DNA of 64,000 bases from Actinomadura hibisca NBRC 15177 (GCF_001552635.1 NZ_BCRO01000062.1:1-64000), one strand, 5' to 3'. Shown: positions 26,403 through 34,649, counted from the first letter of the stretch. Program-made: numbers and translations. The notes: generated from the sequence alone by a model not told the origin.

Positions 26403-27806
26403 GTGAACGACTTCGACGTACTGGTGCTCGGGTCCGGGCCCGGCGGGCAGCGCGCGGCCATCGCCGCCGCCAAGCTCGGCCGCCGGGCCGCCGTCGTGGA
26501 CCGCCGCAGCATGATCGGCGGGGTGTGCATCAACACCGGCACGATCCCGTCCAAGACGCTGCGCGAGGCGGTGCTCTACCTCACCGGCCTCAGCCAGCGG
26601 GAGTTGTACGGCCAGAGCTACCGGGTCAAGGAGGACATCACGGTCGCCGACCTGGGCCTGCGCACCCAGCACGTCATCGGCCGCGAGGTCGACGTGATCC
26701 GCAGCCAGCTCGCCCGCAACCGGGTGACCATGCTGCCCGGCCACGGCCGCTTCCTGGAACCGCACGTCGTGGGGGTCTCCGACGGCGGGGAACGCGAGCT
26801 GAAGGTCACCGCCGACAAGATCGTCATCGCCACCGGCACCCGGCCCGCCCGGCCCGACACCGTGGAGTTCGACGACCAGACCGTGATCGACTCCGACGGC
26901 ATCATCCACCTGGAGCGCATCCCCGAGACCATGGTGGTGGTCGGCGCCGGGGTGATCGGCATCGAGTACGCCTCGATGTTCGCCGCCCTCGGCACCAAGG
27001 TCACCGTGGTGGAGCGGCGCGACCGCATGCTGGAGTTCGCCGACCTGGAGATCGTCGAGGCGCTCAAGTACCACCTGCGCGACCTCGCGGTGACCTTCCG
27101 GTTCCGCGAGACCGTCGCGTCGGTGGAACGCTACGCGCGCGGCGCGATGACGGTCCTGCAGAGCGGCAAGCGCATCCCCGCCGACACCGTCATGTACTCG
27201 GCCGGCCGCCAGGGCATGACCGACGACCTCGGCCTGGAGGCCGCCGGCCTGGCCGCCGACCACCGGGGCCGGATCAAGGTCGACGCCGACTACCGGACCG
27301 AGGTGCCGCACATCTACGCCGTCGGCGACGTGATCGGCTTCCCGTCGCTGGCGGCGACCTCCATGGAGCAGGGCCGGCTCGCGGCCCACCACGCCTGTGG
27401 TGAGCCGGTCGCCGAGATCCACGAACTCCAGCCGATCGGGATCTACACCATCCCCGAGATCAGCTTCGTCGGCCGGACCGAGGACGAGCTGACCGAGGCC
27501 AAGGTGCCCTTCGAGGTGGGGGTGTCGCGCTACCGCGAGCTGGCGCGCGGCCAGATCATCGGTGACTCCTACGGGATGTTGAAGCTCCTGGTGTCCCCCG
27601 AGGACCGCCGCCTGCTCGGCGTGCACGTCTTCGGGACCGGCGCCACCGAGCTGGTGCACATCGGGCAGACCGTGATGGGCTGCGGCGGCACCGTGGACTA
27701 CCTGGTCAACGCCGTGTTCAACTACCCGACGCTCGCCGAGTCCTACAAGGTGGCGGCGCTGGACGCGATGAACAAGATGCGCCACCTGGCGCGGCTGAGC
27801 GAGTGA
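26403..27806 (+). CDS. sthA: Soluble pyridine nucleotide transhydrogenase (Si-specific)
   Basis: A 467-aa FAD flavoprotein that interconverts NADPH and NADH. The FAD motif is [17 protein letters not shown]. The redox loop reads [14 protein letters not shown], where the second cysteine of the dihydrolipoamide dehydrogenase CxxxxC pair is replaced by Thr, as expected for SthA. The NAD(P)-binding [10 protein letters not shown] and the C-terminal dimerisation domain follow. The GTG at 26403 fits the family N-terminus, but GGAGG is only 2 nt upstream, so the exact start is less certain. Its stop is 4 bp from the end of the convergent SsgA-like gene. Confidence 0.92.
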   Translation: MNDFDVLVLGSGPGGQRAAIAAAKLGRRAAVVDRRSMIGGVCINTGTIPSKTLREAVLYLTGLSQRELYGQSYRVKEDITVADLGLRTQHVIGREVDVIRSQLARNRVTMLPGHGRFLEPHVVGVSDGGERELKVTADKIVIATGTRPARPDTVEFDDQTVIDSDGIIHLERIPETMVVVGAGVIGIEYASMFAALGTKVTVVERRDRMLEFADLEIVEALKYHLRDLAVTFRFRETVASVERYARGAMTVLQSGKRIPADTVMYSAGRQGMTDDLGLEAAGLAADHRGRIKVDADYRTEVPHIYAVGDVIGFPSLAATSMEQGRLAAHHACGEPVAEIHELQPIGIYTIPEISFVGRTEDELTEAKVPFEVGVSRYRELARGQIIGDSYGMLKLLVSPEDRRLLGVHVFGTGATELVHIGQTVMGCGGTVDYLVNAVFNYPTLAESYKVAALDAMNKMRHLARLSE

Positions 27807-27810
27807 GCCG

Positions 27811-28230
27811 TCACGACTGCCAGAGCAGGTTCTCCAGCTCGGCGTCGATGTCGATGCACTCGCCCTCCTGCCCGGCCGGCACCGCCTGGTAGGTGCGGTG
27901 CAGGAAGTCGGCCAGGGGGGAGAGCGGCACCTCGAACAGCGCGTCGCCGAACGGCGAGGACAGCGCGATGTTGAGCGAGTCGTCGTCCTCGCCCTCGGCG
28001 GGCCAGACCTCCACGTCCCCGTCCCCGACCCGGCGCACGATCCCGACGGTGAGCAGCTCCCTGGCGAAGATCCACTCGACCGGTTCGTCGTCGCCCACGT
28101 AGAAGGCCATGCGGATGGCGTACGGGTCGTCGGCCGCGTACTCCAGACCGGCGAGCAGGGGGACGGTCGTGCGGTCGGGGACGACGAGACGGAGGCCCAG
28201 CTCGGCGGACACGGTGGTACTGCTGTTCAT
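27811..28230 (-). CDS. SsgA/SsgB-family sporulation and cell-division regulator
   Basis: A 139-aa SALP protein. The family pattern is complete: TTVSAELGLRLVVPD, AGLEYAADDPYAIRMAFYV, VEWIFARELLTVGI, GDVEVWPAE, IALSSPFGDALFEVP, and the acidic C-terminus IDAELENLLWQS. SALPs control septum site selection and spore wall formation in sporulating actinomycetes; SsgB recruits FtsZ. Which SALP this is cannot be fixed. The ATG at 28230 is preferred over 28236 because AAGGA sits six bases before it. Confidence 0.93.
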   Translation of the reverse strand: MNSSTTVSAELGLRLVVPDRTTVPLLAGLEYAADDPYAIRMAFYVGDDEPVEWIFARELLTVGIVRRVGDGDVEVWPAEGEDDDSLNIALSSPFGDALFEVPLSPLADFLHRTYQAVPAGQEGECIDIDAELENLLWQS

Positions 28231-28551
28231 GGCCATTCCTTCAGACGTCGGTCCCGCTGGCGCGCGGGCGCTCCGGTAGGTGCTTCACTCCCTCTCACGG
28301 ATGTCCCCGCGATCTATGACGCGTAACGGAGGGAAGTTGTGGGAACATTCCGCCGTCGGGCCAGTGTGTGATCTATCTCACAGAACGAAAAGTGCCCCCT
28401 GACCTGGGCAGAAGCGGACAATTGCCCTCCGCCGCCGGGGCTGGAAACCGCGTTCGCCGCGTGCCGCGCCCCGGGCTGTGCAAGGATCGCGGTGCCCCTA
28501 TTGCCTGCCGAACCAGGCAATCTCGCCCCTTCCCTGGCATAGGGTAATTCC
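28231..28551. promoter_or_regulatory. Divergent region with a perfect Crp site and an ATTGCCTG palindrome
   Basis: This 321-bp gap between the SsgA-like and PGPGW-type genes holds TGTGATCTATCTCACA at 28367-28382, a perfect match to the Crp consensus. ATTGCCTG/CAGGCAAT (28500-28507 and 28514-28521) is a perfect 8-bp inverted repeat with a 6-bp spacer. TAGGGT at 28540-28545 resembles a -10 element only seven bases before the GTG at 28552, suggesting a leaderless transcript. The Crp site is 137 bp from the ssg start and about 170 bp from the other gene. Confidence 0.7.
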
Positions 28552-28980
28552 GTGGCGATAAACCATGAAGAGGAAATCCCCCCGGCCGAGGACCCCGGCC
28601 CGCTGAACCGGTTCCGCGAGCGCGTGCGGCGCAACCCCATGCTCAACACCGCCTGGCGGCTGGGCGTCTTCACCGTCGGCGCGACCGTCCTGGCCGGCGG
28701 GCTGGTGATGATGGTGGCCCCAGGCCCCGGCATCCTGGGCATCATCGTGGGCCTGGCGATCCTGGCGACCGAGTTCGCCTGGGCCCAGCGCGCGCTGCAC
28801 CACGCCCGTCAGGCGGCCGAGCGCGCCAAGGAGAAGGCCCTCGACCCGCGCAAGAAGCGCCGCAACACGATCCTGGCCGTCCTCGGCGGGCTGCTGGCCG
28901 GGGCCGCGATGATCGCCTACCTGGCCGTCTACGACTTCCACCTGCCCTGGAACATCCAGGACTGGACCCCCTGGGCCTGA
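28552..28980 (+). CDS. TIGR02611-type (PGPGW) small membrane protein
   Basis: A 142-aa protein with two hydrophobic segments (about 45-75 and 100-120) separated by a basic linker. The block VAPGPGILGIIVGLAILATEF, preceded by WRLGVFTVGATVLAGG, is the signature of the actinobacterial TIGR02611/PGPGW transmembrane family of unknown function. It starts with GTG 7 bases after a -10-like TAGGGT, without a ribosome site, so leaderless translation is likely. Confidence 0.85.
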   Translation: MAINHEEEIPPAEDPGPLNRFRERVRRNPMLNTAWRLGVFTVGATVLAGGLVMMVAPGPGILGIIVGLAILATEFAWAQRALHHARQAAERAKEKALDPRKKRRNTILAVLGGLLAGAAMIAYLAVYDFHLPWNIQDWTPWA

Positions 28981-29017
28981 CCACAACTGGCGACAGGCCA
29001 TCACCTAACGTAGTGAT

Positions 29018-30043
29018 ATGCCTGTCGACCTGCGGAAACCGGCGCACGCCCGCCGCCGCACCGGCCGGGAACACTGGTCAGCGTTCCGCCGGTCACCGTT
29101 CGTCCCGGCGGTCGTGCTGCTGTTCATCCTGGCGGCGGCCGCCGGCCTGTTCGCGGGCTCCTACACGTACGCGCTGGCGAACCCAACCCCACGCCACATC
29201 TCGATAGCGGTGACCGGTGACCCACCCCACAACCTCTACCAAGCAATAGACCGCGAACTGAACGCCACCCTGGTCGTAAAGACCTACCCGACCTACCTAC
29301 AAGCTCGCCAAGCAGTAGAAGAACAACGCGAGTTCGGAATCCTGACGAGCAACACCCTGGACGTGGCAGGCGCAGCCGGATCCTCCGTCGCCCGCCTCCT
29401 GACCCAAGCAGCCCACCAGGCGAACCCGACCCTGCGGATCCGCGACATCAAACCCCTCCAGCAGACCGACCCCCAGGGCCTGGCGATCTTCTACATCTCC
29501 CTGGCCGCCGTGATCATCGGCTTCGTGGGCGCGATCCAGCTGAGCGTGCACGCCAAGGAACTGAACGCCGGCGAACGAATAGCGTTCACCGCCGCCTACG
29601 CGGCCCTGGGCGCCCTGGCGATCGTCGCGGTCGTCGACTGGCTGCTGGGCGTCCTGAACCTGCCCCTCCCCGAATCATGGTTCATCCTGGCCCTGACGAT
29701 GTTCACAAGCGGCATGGTCTTCACAATGTTCAACACCCTGGTGGGCCGCTGGGCCATGATCCCGACCTGGGGCCTGATGGTCCTACTGGGCAACCCGTCC
29801 TCAGGCGGCGCGGTCTCCTGGCCCCTACTGCCCTCGGCCCTGGGCTACCTGGGCCGCTGGCTGCCCCCGGGAGCATCGGTGAACGCCCAACACACCGCGA
29901 TCTACTTCGGAGGCCACCAACACGCCCTCCCCTTCATAACCCTCTTCGCATGGGCCCTGCTCTCAACAGCTGTCTTCCTGATCTGGCGCCACCGCCACCC
30001 AGGCGGCCGAGACACGACCCCAGCCCACGCGGCGGCGGCCTGA
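29018..30043 (+). CDS. ABC-2/DUF3533-like membrane protein
   Basis: A 341-aa membrane protein. One helix near residues 30-52 is followed by an extracytoplasmic domain of about 100 residues, then five more helices (about 155-175, 190-212, 220-240, 250-275, 305-325). The topology and the segment ASVNAQHTAIYFGGHQHALPF resemble ABC-2/YhgE-like exporter permeases lacking their own ATPase. The codons of the second half are unusually rich in CCA, ACA and GCA compared with neighbours. No partner ATPase is adjacent. Function unknown. Confidence 0.75.
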   Translation: MPVDLRKPAHARRRTGREHWSAFRRSPFVPAVVLLFILAAAAGLFAGSYTYALANPTPRHISIAVTGDPPHNLYQAIDRELNATLVVKTYPTYLQARQAVEEQREFGILTSNTLDVAGAAGSSVARLLTQAAHQANPTLRIRDIKPLQQTDPQGLAIFYISLAAVIIGFVGAIQLSVHAKELNAGERIAFTAAYAALGALAIVAVVDWLLGVLNLPLPESWFILALTMFTSGMVFTMFNTLVGRWAMIPTWGLMVLLGNPSSGGAVSWPLLPSALGYLGRWLPPGASVNAQHTAIYFGGHQHALPFITLFAWALLSTAVFLIWRHRHPGGRDTTPAHAAAA

Positions 30044-30126
30044 ACGCACGATGCACGAACACCGCCGAACATGCGCTAGAGTTCTCGATGTCGGGAACGC
30101 CGCAGGGCAGGACCGACAGACCACCG

Positions 30127-30198
30127 GGGCGATTAGCTCAGTGGGAGAGCGCTTCGTTCACACCGAAGAGGTCACTGGTTCGAACCCAGTATCGCCCA
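30127..30198 (+). tRNA. tRNA-Val (CAC), integration target
   Basis: A cloverleaf starting GGGCGATTAGCTCAG. The anticodon arm CTTCG-TTCACAC-CGAAG gives CAC, and the T arm is GGTTCGAACCC. Its body is nearly the same as the tRNA-Val(GAC) at 14 kb. The last bases of the gene begin an 18-bp repeat found again at 34467, so this tRNA is the inferred attachment site of the island that follows. Confidence 0.95.
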
Positions 30199-30493
30199 CC
30201 CTGGTCAAACAGGCCGGATCCACAAGGATCCGGCCTTTTGCGTTCCCCGAGCGGCTGACCACTGCCCAAGCGCTGTGATCGACCTCGAAGAAGCTGCCGT
30301 CCACGACGGTGGCGGCTCTCTCCACCACCGGCCGAATCTGCTGCCGGTAGACTTTCTCGGTGGCGCCGGTCCCGTCGCGGCCTACCAGCCGGGAAATCTG
30401 CTCTAGCGTCACCCCGTTGTCGGACAAGACCGACACGAAGCTGTGCCGCATCTCCTGCGGCGTCCACCCCCGCTCACCAACCCACCCGGCCAA
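30158..30493 (-). pseudogene. Tyrosine recombinase (phage integrase) C-terminal remnant
   Basis: The minus strand encodes WTPQEMRHSFVSVLSDNG, then ISRLVGRDGTGATEKVYRQQI and VVERAATVVDGSFF. This is the final catalytic section of a tyrosine integrase: the RH of box II and a terminal H/Y-type segment, here in VYRQQIRP. The N-terminal DNA-binding and first catalytic parts are missing; frames upstream to 30655 give no continuation. Reading runs on through the antisense of the terminator and tRNA, which is not natural protein sequence. The remnant abuts the attachment repeat, as an integrase should. Confidence 0.7.
30196..30239 (+). repeat. Left attachment-like repeat (attL) with tRNA terminator
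   Basis: The repeat starts in the acceptor end of tRNA-Val. Beyond the 18 identical bases the similarity to the right copy continues through the terminator hairpin: 38 of 44 positions match 34467-34510. The terminator is AGGCCGGATCC (30211-30221) with GGATCCGGCCT (30226-30236), loop ACAA, then TTT. It is intact on this side and degenerate on the right. Confidence 0.75.
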
Positions 30494-30655
30494 TCACGCG
30501 CCGAGCCCCCGGCGCACGTCTCCGACCGTGGCCCGCCGCGCAGCCCCACCTGGCCATCTCCACGGCCTTCAGTACCGCCACCGCCTGGGCGAAGGGGGGC
30601 ACCTGTTCGGCTTTGAGCGCCAGCCAGCGGTCCATTTCCGTTGACCGACCCTGAA

Positions 30656-31120
30656 TCAATGCAACTCCGCCCACACCACTTTGCCGCCGCCTTGTGACGG
30701 GTGCCAGCCCCATTTTTCGCAGAAGGCACTCACCACAAACAGGCCCCGTCCTCTTTCTGAAACGAAGTCGGGCAACTGCGCAGCGGGTGGCGTATCACTC
30801 TTGTCCCACACTTCAATCAGCAACCGGCCTTCCTCGTAGGAAAGACTCAGTCGGATGATTGCCCCTTCGCCTTTCTTGGGCAGCACTGATTTGGTAGGCA
30901 TTGCGCGCCCGCCGGTGATGGCGACCTCGGGAAGTTCCATTGAGCCGCCAGAATGCCTTACGCCGTTCGTCACTAGCTCAGTGGCCACTAGTTGTGCATT
31001 CATGACGAGTGAAGCAGCGCCCCACTTTGGAAAAATATCCTCGATGTGCCGCCTTGCCCAATAGGGAGCATCGGCGATTGCCGCCAAGGGAAGATTGCTG
31101 TGATACGTCCAGTCGCTCAT
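30656..31120 (-). CDS. HATPase_c ATP-binding regulator (anti-sigma/RsbW-like)
   Basis: A 154-aa GHKL-type protein. LVATELVTNGVRHSGG is the N-box and ERGRGLFVVSAFCEKWGW the G-box region. Single-domain proteins of this kind are very common in mycelial actinomycetes as anti-sigma-factor kinases or partners of XRE regulators. The ATG at 31120 gives the usual N-terminus with a short helix before the fold; a longer frame upstream lacks family character. It is divergent from the XRE/zinc-ribbon gene within the island, and both may form one regulatory module. Confidence 0.85.
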   Translation of the reverse strand: MSDWTYHSNLPLAAIADAPYWARRHIEDIFPKWGAASLVMNAQLVATELVTNGVRHSGGSMELPEVAITGGRAMPTKSVLPKKGEGAIIRLSLSYEEGRLLIEVWDKSDTPPAAQLPDFVSERGRGLFVVSAFCEKWGWHPSQGGGKVVWAELH

Positions 31121-31432
31121 CAGGAACCTACTAATTTCGCGGGGTGGAAGCAGGACCAACGCTGGAGCAGTGCTCGTTTGCACCAACAACGGGGATCGCT
31201 GGCGATGAACAGCGTTGGCCCTGCGGTATTACATGGCTGACGAGTCCCCTCCTGTGATTCAGTTCGTCAGCCATGCGTCTCATACGTTCAAGCTTCGGCT
31301 CAGGGGTGGCGACTTTTGATGCACGTCATGCGTAGCGCGCATGAGTTGGATGCATAGGTTTGTGTTATCTGACCTAGTAGCGTCGGTAGACTGGCTGTAG
31401 GCGAACCGCTGACAGCGAGACGAGGTCAGATC
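31121..31432. promoter_or_regulatory. Divergent promoter region with two inverted repeats
   Basis: This 312-bp gap has no gene. CATGGCTGACGA (31232-31243) and TCGTCAGCCATG (31264-31275) form a perfect 12-bp inverted repeat whose centres are 32 bp apart. ATCTGACCT (31367-31375) and AGGTCAGAT (31423-31431) form a second, 9-bp pair spanning the leader, ending just before the ATG at 31433. Such widely spaced arms suit looped or cooperative operator binding, possibly by the XRE protein itself. Confidence 0.45.
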
Positions 31433-32887
31433 ATGGAGTCGCTTCACCCTGGGCGTCACTGTCCCCAGTGCGGTTCCAAGCTGGCGCGCGATAATAATGC
31501 GCCGCTTTGCGCCACTTGCCAGCAAAGAAGCCGGGATGTCTTGTTCGGCGCGCCCGAAATGCCTGAGTGGTTTTGGGGAACCGCTGAAATGCGAGCCGCC
31601 CTGGTGACTCGCCACATGGGCAAAGTAGTGCGTGCTTTCCGCACCCATCCCTACCACGGTCGGCCGATCTCTCAAGCGGTAGCTGCCGGCTGGCTGTTCC
31701 TCACTCAGTCGCAGCTCAGCCGGATCGAAGGTAGTCCCACTGTCCAAAATATGGACAGACTTATTCAGATCGCGCATATCCTGCGGATTCCACCTGAACT
31801 ACTCTGGTTCTCCCTGCCTGAAGAGGAAGCGCCAGAAGGTGACTCGGATATTTTCGCCGCCCCTGTGCCTCATGAAGACGATGAGTGGGAACGCATGAGT
31901 GAAATCCTGCGTCGTACTTTTTTGAAGCGTGGACTTGCGGCGGTGACATTGCCCGCTATCGGACTCGATGAACTCCGGCATGTAGCGGCAGCACTCACAG
32001 ATGCGAGGCGTTACGCCGATGAGGAACTAGTAAGACACTTCGAGAGCCAGCTTGCCGACTGTGCAGCTAATGACCGAACGCGCGGCCCAAGGCAAAGCAT
32101 CCCGATAGCCCTTGGCCTAGTGGCTGCTATCGAGGAGATTGCCAAGGAAGCCAAGCCGGAGATTCGCCGCGCCCTGCTTCGCGTCGGCGCGAAGGTGGCA
32201 GAATTTATCGGCTGGCTGCACCGCGATATTGCGATGCCTGAGCTGGCTGGCTACTGGCGTGATCGGGCAGTCGAATGGGCGCAAGCGTCGGGCGATCTTC
32301 CAATGCAAGGCTATGTGCTGCTGAAAAAGAGCCAAGCGGCTTGGGACGAACGTGATGCTCTGCGAATGCTCATCCTTGCCGAAGCGACTCAAGAAGGCCC
32401 CTGGCAGTTGCCGCTTCGTGTGCGAGCCGAAGCAGCTCAGCAAGAAGCACGCGGTCACGCGATGCTGAGCAAAGATATTTCGCTCGTTGAGCCGAAGATT
32501 GATCGCGCTCGGGAGCTGCTGGCCGAAGACGCAGAAAATTTCGACCTTGCCACGCACTATGATGCCGCCCTATTCGGCTTGCAGGTGGCTATCTGTTACA
32601 CCGAAGTCGGACAGCCGACACGCGCCCTTGATATATATGAACGCTGGCTATCACCACAAGCCTTTTCACGGCGAGACTATGGCTACTTCCTGTCGCTCAA
32701 GAGTGGTACATTTCTTGCCGACCACTCACCGAACGATGCCGCTACTACTGGCCTCCAAGCGTTGACTCTGGCACGCGAAACAAATTCTGCTCGCACGCAT
32801 CAGGAAGTCTTGCGGCTTGTTGGACAGTTGCAGCCATGGAGCAAGTTGGAAAGTGTGCGAGAGCTACGCCATGCCATGTTGGCGTAG
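31433..32887 (+). CDS. XRE-family regulator with N-terminal zinc ribbon and helical repeat C-domain
   Basis: A 484-aa protein with three parts. Residues 1-35 hold a CxxC-x12-CxxC ribbon (Cys10, Cys13, Cys26, Cys29). Residues about 60-125 form a Cro/C1 HTH (LTQSQLSRIEGSPTVQNMDRL). The remainder is alpha-helical with TPR-like spacing, as in phage- or quorum-type actinobacterial regulators. A short hydrophobic stretch RGLAAVTLPAIGLDEL lies between. Codon use is far less GC-biased than the chromosome. It overlaps the convergent hydrolase by 24 bp. A role in controlling the island or a signalling switch is inference. Confidence 0.82.
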   Translation: MESLHPGRHCPQCGSKLARDNNAPLCATCQQRSRDVLFGAPEMPEWFWGTAEMRAALVTRHMGKVVRAFRTHPYHGRPISQAVAAGWLFLTQSQLSRIEGSPTVQNMDRLIQIAHILRIPPELLWFSLPEEEAPEGDSDIFAAPVPHEDDEWERMSEILRRTFLKRGLAAVTLPAIGLDELRHVAAALTDARRYADEELVRHFESQLADCAANDRTRGPRQSIPIALGLVAAIEEIAKEAKPEIRRALLRVGAKVAEFIGWLHRDIAMPELAGYWRDRAVEWAQASGDLPMQGYVLLKKSQAAWDERDALRMLILAEATQEGPWQLPLRVRAEAAQQEARGHAMLSKDISLVEPKIDRARELLAEDAENFDLATHYDAALFGLQVAICYTEVGQPTRALDIYERWLSPQAFSRRDYGYFLSLKSGTFLADHSPNDAATTGLQALTLARETNSARTHQEVLRLVGQLQPWSKLESVRELRHAMLA

Positions 32888-33721
32888 CCAGTCGGCAATA
32901 GTGTGGATGGCTTCAGCTTGCCAGGCTTGGGTTTGAGGGTCGGCATACTGCGGGTCGTCATGTACTGCAATCCCATGTTGGGCACCGTCAATTTCGACCA
33001 GTCGAGCCTCACCGCCGAAGAGAGTGACCGCATCCCGTGAGGACTGCACCGGAATAAACGTGTCGCCAGTGCCATGCAGCAACAGGGTTGGTGCAGTGAT
33101 ATTGCCAAGTTCTTCGTGCGGCTTGATGTAGAATACTTCGTTGAGGAGTGCCCGCCCCAGTTTGAAGCTTGGCGAGTGAGTCACGAATCCTTGCGCCAGA
33201 AGTTCCCGTCCGGCTTCCTCGTTGATGTGCTCAGCATCCCAATACGGCTTGTCCAGAACGAACCGCTTTTTATAGTTGAGTAGCGGATTGATGAGCACCA
33301 GCCGACGAAGCATTGCGGGATGACGGGCCGCGAAGAAGGCGGCAATGCCACCACCGAAGCTTGCCCCAAGCACGTTGGCCTGCTCACTACTTGTTTCAGT
33401 GCAGACAAATTCCACCGCTGCCCGGACGTCGTTGGCAACACCTGCAATGGTCAGGTCTTCTTGCCGTCCCTCACTCTCACCGTGCCCCCTGAAGTCGAAG
33501 CGCAGTGAGGGCAAGCCAACCTCGGCCAGGCCCAGCGCCAGGCGGCCAAAGAAGCTGCCTTCTTCCCTGGTGACGCCACCGCCATGCACGAAGACAGTTG
33601 GCGCTCCCAGGGGTGTCTCAGGAGTGACGAGCGTTCCCCGGAGCTGGAGGCCGTCAGGAGAGCGGAAGGAGAGGGGGCGCTGTGAAGAGGTCACGGACGA
33701 CAGCATACGCGTCGCGAGCAT
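32864..33721 (-). CDS. Alpha/beta hydrolase
   Basis: A 285-aa serine hydrolase. The oxyanion region is VFVHGGGVTREEG, and the RGHGESEG loop precedes the nucleophile elbow GASFGG (Ser121). The acid is probably Asp220 in HGTGDTFIP and the base His249 in GAQHGI. The catalytic triad is complete and no signal peptide is seen, so it is an intracellular esterase, peptidase-like or lipase-like enzyme. The substrate is unknown. It belongs to the low-GC island. The start at 33721 is preferred; 33706 is an alternative. Confidence 0.85.
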   Translation of the reverse strand: MLATRMLSSVTSSQRPLSFRSPDGLQLRGTLVTPETPLGAPTVFVHGGGVTREEGSFFGRLALGLAEVGLPSLRFDFRGHGESEGRQEDLTIAGVANDVRAAVEFVCTETSSEQANVLGASFGGGIAAFFAARHPAMLRRLVLINPLLNYKKRFVLDKPYWDAEHINEEAGRELLAQGFVTHSPSFKLGRALLNEVFYIKPHEELGNITAPTLLLHGTGDTFIPVQSSRDAVTLFGGEARLVEIDGAQHGIAVHDDPQYADPQTQAWQAEAIHTIADWLRQHGMA

Positions 33722-33752
33722 GACGCTCTATAATCATCTTGGGAGAGGCGAC

Positions 33753-34163
33753 ATGACAAAGAACATGCAAAACAAGGGGCGCAAGGCTTGGCTCATCACC
33801 TGGGAGTGGGTTGGTGACCACGCCAAGGTTCCTTCGAATGAAATTATCGCAGCTATTCTGAAGCCCCAGACTGGTGCAGATGCAGTGCGGCGTTTTGTTG
33901 AAGTCCTCTATGCCGCTCGGGAGTATGACCCTATAGACATGCTTCAATCACTTACCCACAACCCATATCCGGCAAGCTTCATGAAGATTGGCGTTGAAGT
34001 AGAAGGTGTGGGGGTGCGATATCCGAACTATGAGGGTGAGATTCAGTGTGGGCACAATCCGTACTTGCGTGCGCGCCTGGTGAATAATCTAAAACTGCGT
34101 GATGAGGACAATCCACAAGCGGGATTGATCTGGGGCGAGCGGCCCTTGCCCAAGATTTCTTAG
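33753..34163 (+). CDS. Hypothetical protein of the island
   Basis: A 136-aa soluble protein, basic at the N-terminus (MTKNMQNKGRKAWLITWEW), with no recognised catalytic motif. The pattern AWLITWEWVGDHAKV ... IAAILKPQTGADAVRRFVEVLYAAREY recalls small uncharacterised proteins found sporadically on bacterial accessory elements. GGGAGAGG precedes the ATG at 33753; an earlier in-frame ATG at 33720 overlaps the divergent hydrolase start. Codon use is low-GC like the rest of the island. No function is claimed. Confidence 0.75.
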   Translation: MTKNMQNKGRKAWLITWEWVGDHAKVPSNEIIAAILKPQTGADAVRRFVEVLYAAREYDPIDMLQSLTHNPYPASFMKIGVEVEGVGVRYPNYEGEIQCGHNPYLRARLVNNLKLRDEDNPQAGLIWGERPLPKIS

Positions 34164-34166
34164 CTG

Positions 34167-34479
34167 CTAGCGTTCACGTTTCATCGCGCCACGATCGCGA
34201 AGGATCTTCTTCACGCTGGTAGTGCCGATGCGATAGTGCCCAGCTAGGGTCTTTGATTGTTCCGCCGTTCAAGAATTCCTGGGCGAGCTTCATCATCTGG
34301 GAGTCTGTGAGGCGGTTGCCGAGCAACCGCGCACGAGGGTTACGTCCCTTGGCGTCCATCTCGGGATCATCGCCAGCGGTAGCAACTCGTCCGGTCTTGC
34401 CTGCTTGAGCAGCCACGCGATTCAGCTCATCCCTGACCACGCTTTTTGAGTAGCGCGTCAGCACCTCCACCCTGGTCAA
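34167..34479 (-). pseudogene. Frameshifted recombinase-like HTH fragment
   Basis: The first part reads RLTDSQMMKLAQEFLNGGTIKD on the minus strand. The open frame then continues as nonsense, but removing one base near 34247-34249 restores LAGHYRIGTTSVKKILRDRG ending in a TAG at 34167. The joined sequence is a Hin/resolvase-type C-terminal helix-turn-helix. No catalytic serine domain precedes it; the frame begins (TTG 34479 or GTG 34470) inside the right attachment repeat, so the gene looks truncated by the island boundary as well as frameshifted. Confidence 0.65.
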
Positions 34480-34510
34480 ACAGGGCGGATGCGCGAGGAT
34501 CTGGCCTTTG
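34467..34510 (+). repeat. Right attachment-like repeat (attR)
   Basis: CCACCCTGGTCAAACAGG repeats the end of the tRNA-Val locus exactly, and the following 26 bases match the left copy at all but six positions. The hairpin that terminates the tRNA transcript on the left is broken here by mismatches in both arms. The preceding bases do not resemble the tRNA body, so only the 3' end of the tRNA locus was duplicated. To 34649 nothing else is recognisable. Confidence 0.7.
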
Positions 34511-34649
34511 GTGTTCTATGGGCCCTCCTCCTTGCCGGGAGTGGGGGCGGGGCTGTACAGCGGACGATCTTGAGGGTTACGCTGCCACCTGCGGTCGGCG
34601 GGTCGTGTCGGCCGCGGGTTACTGGGTTCGGTGAGCGGATGCGCGGCGC

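Larger units (their letters stand above)
30196..34484. mobile_element. Degenerate integrated island at tRNA-Val(CAC)
   Basis: The region from the 3' end of tRNA-Val to 34484 is bounded by the direct repeat CCACCCTGGTCAAACAGG (30196-30213 and 34467-34484). It contains an integrase C-terminal remnant at the tRNA end and a recombinase-like HTH fragment at the other. Its coding genes are visibly less GC-rich (perhaps 55-60% by eye) with many A/T-ending codons, unlike the flanks. Content: integrase remnant, ATP-binding regulator, XRE regulator, hydrolase, unknown protein, frameshifted HTH. No replication or transfer genes remain, so it is probably an immobile relic. Confidence 0.7.

Noticed and set aside
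30240-30655. Complete integrase gene
   Set aside because: Only the C-terminal catalytic segment can be read; no frame upstream gives the N-terminal domains.
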